A stretch of 64,000 nucleotides of DNA from Moorena sp. SIOASIH (GTDB lineage: Bacteria; Cyanobacteriota; Cyanobacteriia; Cyanobacteriales; Coleofasciculaceae), in the NCBI RefSeq assembly GCF_010671925.1, contig NZ_JAAHIH010000013.1:1-64000 (forward strand), given 5' to 3'. Below the pieces are notes generated by a model. It did no database searches and had not been told where the DNA came from. It saw nothing but the letters and a program-made list of their open reading frames with translations. Shown here in pieces: positions 35,094 through 45,714 of the stretch. Position 1 is the first letter of the stretch; each line of letters opens with the position of its first letter. Position numbers and translations under genes: made by a program.

Positions 35094-35483
35094 TAAAACT
35101 ATTGCACTGTCGCTATTTCAGAGCGTGTGGAGAGTGTGGGAGGTGTGGATAGTATTTGATTTATGGGATTTATAGGATTTATGGGAGGTATGGGAAGTGT
35201 GGGGAGTGCTGGAAAACTATTGCATTGTCGCCATTTCAAGCAGTGGGGTTAGTAGGGTTAGTGGAGTTTGTGGGATAAAAGGGTTATCAAAAACTATTGC
35301 ATTATCGCAATTTAAAGGGAAAACTGATCGGTGTAATGGACTAAATGGAGTAATAGAGAGAAGAGGGTGCTGAAAAACTATTGCATTGTCGCCATGCCAA
35401 GCAGTAGGGGCAACTGGGATTAGTGGGATTAGTGAGAGGAGTGAGATAAAAGGGTTATCAAAAACTATTGCATTTTCACAATT
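35094..35483. repeat. Array of five spaced palindromic repeats, copy 2
   Basis: Copies begin near 35094, 35213, 35289, 35372 and 35460. The core AAAACTATTGCATTGTCGC is followed by ATTT or variants, with intervals of about 119, 76, 83 and 88 bp. Several copies are preceded by GGGTTATC. Spacers are G/T-rich (GTGGGGTTAGTAGGG type) and unlike those of copy 1. It lies upstream of the second HTH gene. Confidence 0.75.
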
Positions 35484-35491
35484 TACTGCTA

Positions 35492-35613
35492 ATATCATTT
35501 CAGGATAATTACCCTCAATAAAAACCTCCCCCATCTCCCCATCTCCCCATCTCCCCATCTCCCCAAACTTCTCACCCTCCCTCTAATTATCGGTATTCAA
35601 CCTGACTTGATAT
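35492..35613. repeat. 120-bp MITE with imperfect inverted ends, copy 2
   Basis: Its ends are ATATCATTTCAGGATAATTA and GTATTCAACCTGACTTGATAT, with CCCCATCT octamers inside. It matches the copy at 10484-10603 outside the octamer region. Confidence 0.65.
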
Positions 35614-36010
35614 AAGTGGGTCAGTGCCGTCAGAATAGTGCTGATCAGCTGTTGTGCATTTAAACTGTATAAGCGCCTGAAATCAAATAACAAAGATAGA
35701 TCCCAGTCCCCTCTAACCTTAGCCAAAAGGCCACGCTACGCGAACAACAAAATAACCTTCAACCGTAAGCATTCAGCAGTCAGTGGTCAGTGGTCAGTGG
35801 TCAGTGGTCAGCCAATGGCCAATGGCCACTCAAGTAGCGTGCCCGTAGCGCATAAGCTGATAGCTGATAGCTGATAGCTGAATGCTTACCTTCAACCTCC
35901 AACAAACCAACCTTCAACCTCCAACAAACCAACCTCCAACAAACCAACCTTCAACCTTCAACAAACCAACCCTCAACAAACTAATCTTCAACCTTGGCCT
36001 TTCGGCCACG

Positions 36011-36403
36011 CTACGCGAACGAGCACAGTTGATTTAATAACTCTTTTGGAATTGCCTCGAAATTCTCCAACAGGAAATCCATTAAAGCCAGATGGTATAA
36101 GGAATCGGCACTGGGAGATTTATAGCGAGGACCTTTGGCCAGCCAGGTATTAACCGCGTAAGTTGAGCGGCAGCAGATGTTACCGATGTCTTCTTGATTG
36201 ACTTGCCATTTGCGGTAAAACTCCTGGGGGGTCATGGACAGTCGGTAGTTGCTGTATAGGTAGATCAAGATTTCCTCTCGCTCCGTGATGGGACGAGGAA
36301 TTGAATGTGGGCTTGTGGATTGCCTCTCGGCAATTTGGGCAAGGCGGTCGAGGGCTCGCTGACAGTTAATCAGATGATCTAAGGAGCGTTTTTCTGGCAT
36401 CAT
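36011..36403 (-). CDS. Hypothetical protein
   Basis: This 130-aa protein is not recognised. It is helical, with a possible HTH in the middle (TPQEFYRKWQVNQEDIGNICCRS, then TYAVNTWLAKG) that resembles a small DNA-binding protein. The last codons overlap a dispersed GGCCACGCTACGCGAACG repeat (36003-36021), so the C-terminus (NQLCSFA) may have been altered by that repeat. A 9-to-12-bp hairpin sits directly upstream of its start region. Confidence 0.5.
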   Translation of the reverse strand: MMPEKRSLDHLINCQRALDRLAQIAERQSTSPHSIPRPITEREEILIYLYSNYRLSMTPQEFYRKWQVNQEDIGNICCRSTYAVNTWLAKGPRYKSPSADSLYHLALMDFLLENFEAIPKELLNQLCSFA

Positions 36404-37586
36404 AGAATTACCTCACACATAGTTTGTGATTGGGGATAAAGCCGCGCTTTGTGTGTCAACTTGGAAGCGCGGCTTTTTGTCCAAACAACTTATCGAAATA
36501 TCGGACATTTTTATTATTACTAATATATCGGAAAATGTCAAGAGTATTTTTTAAAATTGCAACATTTTTTGAAAAATATAATTATTGCCTATAGCGTTTG
36601 TATTTGAGATGTAAACATATAATTTATAAAAAAATGTAACAGGGAATAGGGAGTAGGGAGTAGGGAGTAGGGAGTAGGGAGTAGGGAGTAGGGGGAATCA
36701 AATTGGGTGCATCTCATATTTGTAAAAAAAATCGGAAGTGTGGGGAGGGTGGGGCGGTAATTTTACCGCGAATTTTTGCCGAATTCCATGCATTGAGATG
36801 CACTCATAAAATTGACATTACCTCATCAGCTTGTCGGGTGGGCAAAAACATTTTGGTTCAAAGGATTTTATAGATAATAAAACTTTGCCCACCCTACTTT
36901 AATTGGTATTTTTTTTTCACTGTTCCCTGTTCCGCTGTTCCCTGTTCCGCTGTTCCCTGTTCCGCTGTTCCCTGTTCCGTTCCTTTGCTTGCATATTAGT
37001 TCTTAAAATCGTTGATAACAAACTTCATTGCCGACGCCTTACTTAGTCAGGGATTATATAAAAAAACTCTCGCCTCAAGGTTAAGAAGGAAATCCCTAGA
37101 TTAAATTTAGATTAAAAATAGGTAAAATTCACAAAAATGTTATACTTTAGTCAGATAAAATTACACTAAACATTTACATAAAGTTCAAAAACAACTGTTA
37201 ACCAAACCTTATAATTAAATTTATATAAATACAATCAAAATTTAACCTGGAAATGAAACACTTACTAAGGGAGTTCAGCTAGTTTCAATCATCACGTAAA
37301 CCTATGCCAATCCTGTTGAAGGTTGGTAAAAATTGCGTCTTAGGTGATAGCTGATAGCACCTAAAGTAGCGTGGAACAGGCTTCTAGCCTGTGATATATC
37401 CCATTAGCTGACACAATTTTTTAGGTGCGCTTGACCCATTAAGAATTAAATTCGCGTGATTGTCGCACCTCTAGTTTCTGTGCTTCTAACTCTCTAGATA
37501 TCAAAACCCTAAATTCGAGAGTTTTAGTATCGTTAATTCCAGGATTTTATGAAATTAAAATGATTTGCATCTTTACCGAAAAAATT
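36404..37586. other. 1.2-kb AT-rich gene-free region
   Basis: It contains a strong hairpin (36438-36478), AGTAGGG heptamers (about 36640-36693) and CTGTTCCCTGTTCCG units (about 36920-36982). An inverted pair AGGTGCG/CGCACCT lies at about 37422-37482. No gene is visible. Confidence 0.65.
36438..36478 (+). terminator. Terminator-like hairpin
   Basis: A 12-bp perfect stem (AAAGCCGCGCTT / AAGCGCGGCTTT) with a 15-nt loop is followed by TTGT on the plus strand. It is about 35 bp upstream of a minus-strand start codon, so in that direction it would lie in the leader of the 36011-36403 gene. No plus-strand gene precedes it closely. Confidence 0.5.
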
Positions 37587-38077
37587 GGGTTTAAAGCCCC
37601 GTCCTTATAGGACGGCTTGATTTTTTAGCTAAAACTTGACAGTTTTCACAGAGCGTGTTATAATCATATTATAAATAAAAAACTAAAAAGTTAGATAAAT
37701 ACTATCTAAAAATAACTAGGCAACGTAAAAAATATGTATCAGATGCATATTGCTTAATTTGGTCTAACGACTTAAACGTCTATGAAAAAAATTAGATTAA
37801 AAAAGTATCTATCTATATAAAAAAAAAGCGATGCAGAGGTGCGACCCGTGGCGAATTTAATTCGCCAACGGAAAGCGCACCTAAGCCTTCACGCGGGGGT
37901 TTCCCCCACTCGCGCTTTGCATGGCTGACAAGGTACGGTGGGGCACACCGAAACCTGGGTGATAGACCCTCTACGCTTGGGGAGAGGAGACCTCTATTTT
38001 TCCTGGCTCCGGCCTGGTTGAACAAGTCATCTCGTTGAATCAAGAATCCCCGTCCATAAGCGGGCGGGGAGTGTCAA
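37587..38077 (+). mobile_element. Non-autonomous IS200/IS605-type element, second copy
   Basis: This 491-bp element has ends GGGTTTAAAGCCCCGTCC and GGGGAGTGTCAA. It is the relative of the 395-bp element at 8469-8863. It is longer because of a roughly 115-bp insert (about 37828-37940) that begins GCGATGCAGAGGTGCGACCC and is itself palindromic (GGCGAATTTAATTCGCC; GGGGGTTTCCCCC). It abuts a phytase-like coding fragment and has probably removed or displaced its 5' end. Confidence 0.75.
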
Positions 38078-38424
38078 CAGCTGATACCTTTGCAGAAGGA
38101 CCCCAGTCTGGTGCAGACAATGGCAACGGTGAACCGATTTCTGCCAATGGTCGCACCGGTCCGTTTGATGGACAACCTGTTCAAGGCTTTAGTGGTGTTC
38201 AGTTTGCTCCTAGTGGGGGTGGCTCTTTTTGGTTCCTATCAGATAACGGTTTTGGAGCCCAACAGAATAGTGCTGATTACCTACTCAGACTCTATCAAGT
38301 TAACCCTGATTTCAAGGGTGCAGAGGATGGAGATGGTAGTGTTGAGATTGAAGGCTTTGTTCAACTGTCTGACCCTGATGGCAAGATTCCTTTCAAGATT
38401 GTTAACGAAGACAGTAGCGGACGC
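38078..38424 (+). pseudogene. Phytase-like/esterase domain fragment of a broken secreted protein
   Basis: The frame reads ADTFAEGPQSGADNGNG, then FSGVQFAPSGGGSFWFLSDN and LSDPDGKIPFKIVNEDSSGR. That is the beginning of a phytase-like (esterase-like) propeller domain. The 5' end is cut by the IS-derived element ending at 38077, and no start codon of its own is credible. After RFLT (near 38430) the frame no longer encodes the family and the next domain continues in another frame. This indicates an internal deletion. Confidence 0.7.
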
Positions 38425-40328
38425 TTTCTGACACCGCTGACTTTGCTGAAGAAAACTTTGGTGGTCCTGGCAACCTGCGGGTGGATTATGTGTTGCCTTC
38501 TCAAAATCTCACTATCACTGAAGCAACGGTTTTCTGGCCGAAAAGTGATGAGGCTTCCTTTGAGCTAGTGGGTGATTTCCCCTTTCCCAGTTCTGATCAC
38601 CGTTTAGTATATGTTGATGTTGAGGTAGAGCCGACAGTGGTAGATAGTAACTCCAAGGTTGTCACTGGTATTAACTTCCTCGGAGAGGTTAGCTTTAATA
38701 CTGGATTGCAGTTTGAGAATACAGAAGTTGGCGGTATCTCTGGTTTAGCCTACGATCCAGCTAATGGTGTCTACTATGGTTTGTCTGATGACCACAGCCA
38801 AAATACTCCCGCTCGTTTCTATACTATTGATATTGATTTAAGTGATGGTAGTCTAGACGACAGTGATGTAGGGTTTACAGGTGTCACTACTCTACGGAAT
38901 GCTAGCGGTGAGACTTTCCCAGAACGGAGTATTGATCCAGAAGGGATTGCCTTGACTAGTGCTGGAACCTTGTTTATTTCCTCTGAAGGGGATGCTAGGA
39001 ATCTTCTTAATCCCTTCGTCAATGAATTCTCTCTAGCAGGACAACAGTTCAATCAGCTGACGGTGCCGGATAAGTTCCTGCCTACCTCAGATGGAACAAC
39101 GGGCATTCGTAACAATCTTGCCTTTGAAAGTCTGACCATTACCCCAGATGAGCGCTTCCTTTATACCGCAGTAGAGAATGCTCTGATTCAGGATGGCCAG
39201 GCTTCGACACTGGAAGACCAAAGCCCTGTTCGGATTCTACAGTACGATTTACAAACTGGGGCACCTGCTCAAGAATTCCTCTACATCACTGACAAAATTC
39301 CCAATCAGCCTGACCCTCCTGATAGTTTTGCTGACAATGGTTTAGTAGAATTACTAGCGCTAGATAATAGTGGGACATTACTAGCCCTAGAACGTTCTTT
39401 TGCCGTTGGTGTCGGTAATAATCTCAGGCTGTATGAAGTCCGCCTTCAAGGGGCTACAGATATCAGTGATGTTGATAACCTCTTGAGTGACCCCACTGAC
39501 CCAGATAGTAACCTTTTGGAGGTTGAGCAAGTTGCTGAGAAACGGTTACTATTGGATTTCGATGACTTAGGCATTCGTCTGGACAATAGTGAAGCGATCG
39601 CATTTGGTCCAACCTTACCTGATGGCAGACAATCCCTAATTGTTGCTAGTGATAACAATTTCAATGACAGCCAGATTACCCAATTCCTAGCATTTGGGTT
39701 AGACCTTGATACTATTCAATCCCCGACAGCAATAGTAGAAACCACCTCCGAGATTAACGGTACTCAAGGGGCTGACCAGTTGATTGGAACTGTTGATGCT
39801 GATCTGATCAATGGCTTTGGTGGAAATGATACCATTGCTGGGGCATTGGGTAATGATATCCTATTTGGTGGCAATGGTGATGATATTCTACGGGGAGATA
39901 GCAATAGCAAGGCCCCAGGTGGTAAGGCTGGTGGCGATGATATTATCTACGGTGGTTCAGGAAGCGATCGCATTGGCGGGAAATCCGGCAATGACTCCCT
40001 CTATGGTGGCTTCGGAGATGATCAACTCTGGGGTGATGCTGGGGATGACCTATTAAGTGGTGGTCTCGGTAATGATACTCTGACTGGAGATAACTTCTCT
40101 AATGGTAGTGGCAGTGATACCTTTGTGCTAGAGATTGGGGAAGGTACTGACACGATTACAGACTTCGAGCTGGGCACTGACTTCATCGGTTTAGCCAATG
40201 GTTTGAGCTTTGGTGGTGTGTCTATCGACTCCGATAGTAATAATTCTCTAATTAATGTTGGGGATGAAACCCTAGCAGTAGTGCTGGGAGTAGCAACCCT
40301 TGCTGAAAGCGATTTCGTTATTTTATAG
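38424..40328 (+). pseudogene. Nuclease C-terminus, phytase-like and RTX repeat protein, 5' truncated
   Basis: The frame opens with DTADFAEENFGGPGNLRVDY and SDHRLVYVDV, the last part of an endonuclease/exonuclease/phosphatase domain. A full phytase-like domain follows (roughly residues 60-420 from GTG 38481). Then come Gly/Asp-rich RTX nonapeptides (GGNGDDILRGD, GGSGSDRIGG, GDAGDDLLSGG; about 430-530) and a C-terminal secretion-type domain (GSDTFVLEIGEGTDTITDF). RTX repeats bind calcium and go with type I secretion. It lacks the nuclease active site. A 615-aa product could still be made from GTG 38481. Its C-terminus is closely related to that of the protein at 42400-45714. Confidence 0.7.
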
Positions 40329-42399
40329 CAATTCTAAAATTAGGGAGTAGGGGAATAGGGAGTCGGGAGTCGGTAGTGGGGGTAAGAAAATTAAATGTAC
40401 CTCGTAAGTATGGGAAAAACTATAAAAATGTGTTCCATTTCCGCATCTTCCCATACTTCCCACACTTCCCACTGTTCCCTGTTCCTTAAAATCAAAAAAT
40501 TGTGTAATTAAACTATTTTATAAATGCTATAAAAATGATTAACTGTTAAAGTTAATTTTTTGCTGATTTGATATTTATTGATTTTTATTTTAATAACATA
40601 ACTATAAATTGTATTGAATCAATAATGTAGCAATACGTGTCGTAATTTTGATAATTTTTGAGGTCATATTGCCTACTCCCTACTCCCTGCTCCCTGTTCC
40701 CTTTGCTATGAGTTTATACTCCTAAATTTTAGAGCTTTTAATTCAAAGGGTAAGATCTCAGGATTAGGAAGCGGAAAAGTGAGTGTGAAGAGCTTTGGCC
40801 AAGAGGGTAAGACCCTACACCCACCCGAATTTGGATCCAAACCCAAACCTGTAGCTACTCGTGTAAATTTTAAGTAAAGCTGATGTAACAAAAAGAGCAA
40901 ATTATGTAAGATTATGTAAAGTTTACTATAGTATGATCTTTTATAGTATAGTTTTATTGAAAACCAAAAAGCTATTGAGTCAAGTAACCTATGGCTCAAT
41001 TAGTCTGACGGATAGCATCTACTGGTAAGTTAAAGCTACCCAGATTCCTTTGGTCATCTCTGAAGACGGTGCTTAGCCAGCGGGCATATATAGCCCAGCT
41101 GCTTATATCAAAGACAAATGATTTGTAAGCATTCAGCTATCAGCTATCAGTTATCAGCTGATGGGGGGCTATGGGCACGCTACTTGATGTGCTGATGGGC
41201 TATGGGCACGCTACACCAAACAGCTTTTGAATAAGCTATGCAGCGCGGTCTTGGGAAGGCAGTGCGGTCTTGGGGAGGCAGCGCGGTCTTGGGGGTTTCC
41301 CCCATGAGCGACTGCCGTTCCCCCAGCAACTGCCGTGGTTTCCCCCATGAGCGACTGCATCAAGACAACAGGTAAGCATTAGTTTAATAGTAACGAAAGT
41401 CACAGGTTAGAAGCCTGTGCCACAAAGCTGACGGCACCTCAAATAGCGTGAGCTTTTAGCTCACGGCTGACGGCTGAATGCTTACAATGATTTGGATTTA
41501 GTTTGCTAATCGAAGAGTATCAAATCCAAGACAGTAAAATTCAATAAAACCTTAAGTCGGTGTTGCTGAACTAGTGATTGCAATGAAATCAGGGAAAGGG
41601 TAAAATCTACTTGATAATGAATCGAAGATCAGCTTAGGTAGACTCCGTTGAACTCCAGACCAAGGTTATGGGTAACTAGATAAATAAAGTCCGTATTGAT
41701 GTGGCTGGATTATCAAGTTAAATCCTCATACCCGAAGGGAGTCAAGGTGATAGCTATCATCATGGTAGCATCATGCTAGTCATAAGCCTAGTATGAGTGG
41801 GTAATTCCATTGGCTGTTCTTTTTGAATTAGTTCAGACTCAATGGGATGTTCCGTTCGCGAATGCAGATCAGATTGAGCAAATAGCTTATTCAATAACGT
41901 TCAATAAAGCACAGATAGCTTGCTATTATATTGCTGTTATATTGCTGTTATATTGCTGTTATATTGCTGTTATATTGCTGCTATCAGTGTTTGCGTTATT
42001 CAGCCATCGCCACACTATCTCCAGGTTAAAGGTTAATTATTAACACTAGCTGTAGAGTCCAGACGCAACCCCTAACTAAGTAGGTAGGAAATTAACGTAA
42101 TAGGCTGAGGTTTAACTGTTGATTCTCAACAATTAACCTGAAGGACAGTCAACACTATAAAACCTTAGCGCTAACGCTACTAACCTACCTATTTAATGGA
42201 GCAAAAAAACCCTAATAATTAAGTCCTAATAAATTAGTTTAATTCTTGATAATCAAGAAAATATTAGGCATTTTAATATTCGCGAAGCGGTTCCTTTGGA
42301 ACAGGGTAATGAGTACATAATTATTGCTATAAAACTTTAAATAAGTTGATAGCTAATAGCTGATATGGGTACTCGCCATCTACTATCTAGGAGAAATTT
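40329..42399. other. 2-kb gene-free region with repeats
   Basis: It contains AGTAGGG-like units (about 40340-40375), CTCCCTG heptamers (about 40675-40700) and TCAGCTA heptamers (about 41130-41160). A REP-like array (41235-41368) and an 11-bp array TGTTATATTGC (about 41932-41982) follow. TCGCGAAGCGGTTCC (about 42283) belongs to another dispersed palindrome. The TAGGAG ribosome-binding site of the next gene is at 42388-42393. Open frames at 40706-40999 and 41810-42043 lack protein character. Confidence 0.65.
41235..41368. repeat. REP-like hairpin element, third copy
   Basis: It runs from GCTATGCAGCGCGGTCTTGG to GACTGCATCAAGACAA. It has three left units (GCGCGGTCTTGGGGAGGCA) and two to three right units (CCCCCATGAGCGACTGCC). 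Confidence 0.75.
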
Positions 42400-45300
42400 G
42401 TGGCAGATATATTAGAGAAAATTGGCAGCTTTTCTAGTGAGATGGGGGCTGAAATTACCGCCTACGACCCCATATCTCAAGAGTTATTTGTAGTATCTGG
42501 TGGAACTGAGGTGCAAGTGCTAGACCTCAGTGATCCCACCAATCCAACTGAGGTAATACCACCCATTGATATTGCTTCTTTGGTACCTGACATTCACGGA
42601 GCAAATAGCGTAGCCTATAGCAATGGTTTACTGGCGCTAGCGTTAGAAGCTAGCACCTCTACTGATCCAGGTAAGGTAGCAATTATAGATATTGCTGCTT
42701 ATAAGAACAATCCGGCTGACCCCAATGCCCTGAAGGTAGTGCAAGCGGGGCCCCTACCCGATATGCTCACCTTTACCCCTGATGGCACCAAAATACTGGT
42801 TGCTAATGAAGGAGTAGCGGATGATGGCATTGATCCTGAAGGATCGATCAGTATTATTGATGTGTCGAGTGGGATAGCAACTCTAACCCAAGACAATGTC
42901 GCCACAGCAGACTTCAGCGCCTTCAATGGTCGTGAAGCGGAATTCCGGGCAAAAGGTGTACGTATTTTCCCAGACAAGACTGTTGCTCAGGATGTGGAAC
43001 CAGAGTTCATTGCTGTCTCAAGCGATGGTACTACAGCTTTTGTCAACCTCCAGGAAAACAATGCCTTTGGGGTGGTAGACCTGGAGTCCGCTACAGTAGT
43101 GGATATCCTGCCTTTGGGTGTGAAAGACCACAGCCAAGGTCAGCCCACCCTAGAGCTATTTGAGTTCAATGACTTGCCTGTACTTGGCACTACCGAAGGG
43201 GGTCAAGAGATTAAACTGGGCGGACTGTCTGGCTTATTCTACGAAGGGACGGATGCAGCAACTGGCAACTTGAAGTTTGTCACGGTTCCTGACCGGGGAC
43301 CCAATGGCAAACCCACTGATGTGGATGGAGATGGGAGTAAGGAACGACCCTTTGCCTTACCGGATTACCAAGCTCGGGTGATCCGCTTTGAGTTAAATCC
43401 CAGCTCTGGCGAGATCACCATTACCGAAACCATTTTCTTGACCCGTCAAGATAGCACCACACCAATCACAGGACTACCCAATATTGCCGGGGTGGATGAA
43501 GAACCAGTAGACTTATCTGGCAATTTGCTGCCCTTAGATGAGTTTGGTGCTGACCTGGAAGGGGTAGTAATCGCTGCTGATGGCACCTTCTGGATGGTGG
43601 ATGAGTACCGTCCAGCTATCTACCACTTTGATGCCCATGGTGTTCTGATTGACCGCTTTGTTCCCCAAGGAACAGCTGCCTTGGCTGGTGCAGCAGCGGG
43701 AACCTTTGGCTCTGAGTCCTTACCTGAAGAGTACGCCAATCGCCGCCGTAACCGTGGCTTTGAGGCCGTAGCTCTGGATCCAGACGATAATATCCTCTAC
43801 GCCTTTATTCAAACTCCTTTACAGAATCCAGACCGTGCTACGTCCAATAGCTCGGATGTGATTCGCATTCTCGGAATTGATACTACCACAGGTAATGCCG
43901 TTGCCGAGTATGTTTACTTGCTCGAAGACCCTGCTTTCCGTAGTGGGGGACGAGTAGATAAGATTGGTGATGCGGTATACGCTGAGGATGGAAAATTATT
44001 TGTCATTGAGCGAGATTCAGCAGTTGGTGATACAGCAAAGAAGTTCATCTTCCAAATAGACCTGACAGCAGCCACTAATTTGCTTGCTCCCGATGCCCCC
44101 ACACTACCCACTGACTCTACTTTGGAGCAGCTGAGTGCAGATGACCTAGATGCTCTTGGGATTCAGGCGGTCAATAAGATTAAGGTGACAAACCTGCCTT
44201 CGATTGGGTATCTCGCTGGTGATAAACCAGAAGGTCTAGCGCTACTGGATGATGGCAAACTGGCTGTACTCAATGACAATGACTTTGGAGTACTCGATCA
44301 GCAGATTCCGGTGGATGGCTCGGTTCCTCTGAATCCCAATCTAACTCCTGTGCTCTTAGGTCTGATCGACCTGGGTGAGAACAATGCCCTGGATGCCAGT
44401 AATGAGGATAATGGCATCAACATCCAAAATTGGCCCGTTTTCGGTCTATACCAACCGGATGGGATCGCATCCTTTGAGGCAAACGGTCAAACCTACTACG
44501 TCACTGCCAATGAAGGGGATATCAGGGATGAAGAGGAACGGATTGCAAACTTGACCCTCGACCCAGAGGCCTTTCCCGATGCTGAAACCCTACAACCAGA
44601 GTCTCAACTGGGTCGTTTGAGAATATCTACCATTGATGGGGATTTGGATAATGATGGTGATTTTGACCAGCTATTCTCCTACGGTGGGCGCTCCTTCTCA
44701 ATTTGGGATGAGTTTGGCAACCTAGTGTTTGATAGTGGTGATGACTTTGAACGAATTACAGCTCAGCAAGTTCCTGAACTATTTAATTCTAGCGGCACTC
44801 CTGATACTTTTGACGACCGCAGTGACAATCAAGGACCAGAACCGGAAGGAATTGTCACCGGGGTCATTAATGATCGCACTTACACGTTTATCGGCCTCGA
44901 ACGAATAGGTGGCGTGATTGTCTACGATGTCACTAATCCCACGGCTCCTGAATTTGTCCAATATCTGCCCAATGATAATGGTGGCAATCCAGATGATCCA
45001 GTAGACCGTGAGCCTGAGGGGCTAACATTTATTCCTGTAGAAGACAGCCCCAATGGTGAACCCCTGCTGATAGTGGCTCAAGAAGCCAGTCAAACCATTA
45101 CTGTATTTTCAGTTAACCCCGGTCCGGGAACCCCATTAGATGATGAACTAGTTGGTACCGAAGCTGATGAGACAATCATTGCCGGAGCTGGCAATGATCT
45201 AGTTGCTGGTGGTAATGGTAATGATACTATCTTTGGGGGTAATGGAGATGATGTGTTACGAGGTGACTTCAACAGCCGTTCCTCTAGCAGTACCCTTGGA

Positions 45301-45714
45301 GGGGATGATGTGATTTACGGGGGTGCTGGAAGCGATCGCATTGGTGGAAAAGCCGGTAATGATTCCCTGTTTGGTCAGAACGGTGATGACCAAATCTGGG
45401 GTGATGCTGGGGATGACCTACTGCGGGGTGGTCTTGGCAATGATACCCTATTTGGTGATAATGGCTCTGGTGGTTATGGTAGTGATACCTTCATCTTGGC
45501 CGCTGGTGAAGGAACTGATAAGATTGGGGATTTCCAAGTCGGTGAAGACTTCATTGGTTTAGCAGACGGGTTAACCTTTGGTCAGTTATCTGTTACTCAG
45601 GAAGGCAACAAGGCTGTGATTAGCTCCGGTGATGAAACCTTGGCAATCCTGAATCAGGTGCAGGCTGAAACCCTGATCGATAATGCTGCTACGACTTTTG
45701 TATTGGTTGGTTAA
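42400..45714 (+). CDS. Choice-of-anchor I/phytase-like/RTX secreted protein
   Basis: This intact 1104-aa protein starts at GTG 42400 with AGGAG 7 nt upstream. Its N-terminal beta-propeller (about 1-250) is of the choice-of-anchor I type (LPDMLTFTPDGTKILVANEG). A phytase-like domain (about 262-640, LSGLFYEGTDAATGNL, FWMVDEYRPAIYHFD, RGFEAVALDPDDNILYAFIQ) is inserted within it. The propeller then resumes (QPDGIASFEANGQTYYVTAN to about 905, GLERIGGVIVYDV). RTX calcium-binding repeats (about 920-1020) and a C-terminal GSDTFILAAGEGTDKI domain end it. It lacks a signal peptide, as expected for type I secretion. The enzymatic activity (phosphatase or esterase) is uncertain. It is a paralogue of the broken gene at 38078-40328. 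Confidence 0.85.
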   Translation: MADILEKIGSFSSEMGAEITAYDPISQELFVVSGGTEVQVLDLSDPTNPTEVIPPIDIASLVPDIHGANSVAYSNGLLALALEASTSTDPGKVAIIDIAAYKNNPADPNALKVVQAGPLPDMLTFTPDGTKILVANEGVADDGIDPEGSISIIDVSSGIATLTQDNVATADFSAFNGREAEFRAKGVRIFPDKTVAQDVEPEFIAVSSDGTTAFVNLQENNAFGVVDLESATVVDILPLGVKDHSQGQPTLELFEFNDLPVLGTTEGGQEIKLGGLSGLFYEGTDAATGNLKFVTVPDRGPNGKPTDVDGDGSKERPFALPDYQARVIRFELNPSSGEITITETIFLTRQDSTTPITGLPNIAGVDEEPVDLSGNLLPLDEFGADLEGVVIAADGTFWMVDEYRPAIYHFDAHGVLIDRFVPQGTAALAGAAAGTFGSESLPEEYANRRRNRGFEAVALDPDDNILYAFIQTPLQNPDRATSNSSDVIRILGIDTTTGNAVAEYVYLLEDPAFRSGGRVDKIGDAVYAEDGKLFVIERDSAVGDTAKKFIFQIDLTAATNLLAPDAPTLPTDSTLEQLSADDLDALGIQAVNKIKVTNLPSIGYLAGDKPEGLALLDDGKLAVLNDNDFGVLDQQIPVDGSVPLNPNLTPVLLGLIDLGENNALDASNEDNGINIQNWPVFGLYQPDGIASFEANGQTYYVTANEGDIRDEEERIANLTLDPEAFPDAETLQPESQLGRLRISTIDGDLDNDGDFDQLFSYGGRSFSIWDEFGNLVFDSGDDFERITAQQVPELFNSSGTPDTFDDRSDNQGPEPEGIVTGVINDRTYTFIGLERIGGVIVYDVTNPTAPEFVQYLPNDNGGNPDDPVDREPEGLTFIPVEDSPNGEPLLIVAQEASQTITVFSVNPGPGTPLDDELVGTEADETIIAGAGNDLVAGGNGNDTIFGGNGDDVLRGDFNSRSSSSTLGGDDVIYGGAGSDRIGGKAGNDSLFGQNGDDQIWGDAGDDLLRGGLGNDTLFGDNGSGGYGSDTFILAAGEGTDKIGDFQVGEDFIGLADGLTFGQLSVTQEGNKAVISSGDETLAILNQVQAETLIDNAATTFVLVG

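Larger units (their letters stand above)
35025..36010. other. Repeat array, MITE and heptamer arrays; no gene
   Basis: It holds the five-repeat array (35094-35483), a second 120-bp MITE (35492-35613) and TCAGTGG heptamers (about 35776-35812). TGATAGC heptamers (about 35860-35880) and a CAACCTTCAACAAAC-type array (about 35890-35995) follow. A GGCCACGCTACGCGAACG copy is at 36003-36021, across the end of the next gene. Confidence 0.7.

Noticed and set aside
40706..42043. Open frames of 77-97 codons in the 2-kb gap
   Set aside because: The sequence is low-complexity or repeat-derived (one is translated from an 11-bp array), with no ribosome-binding site.
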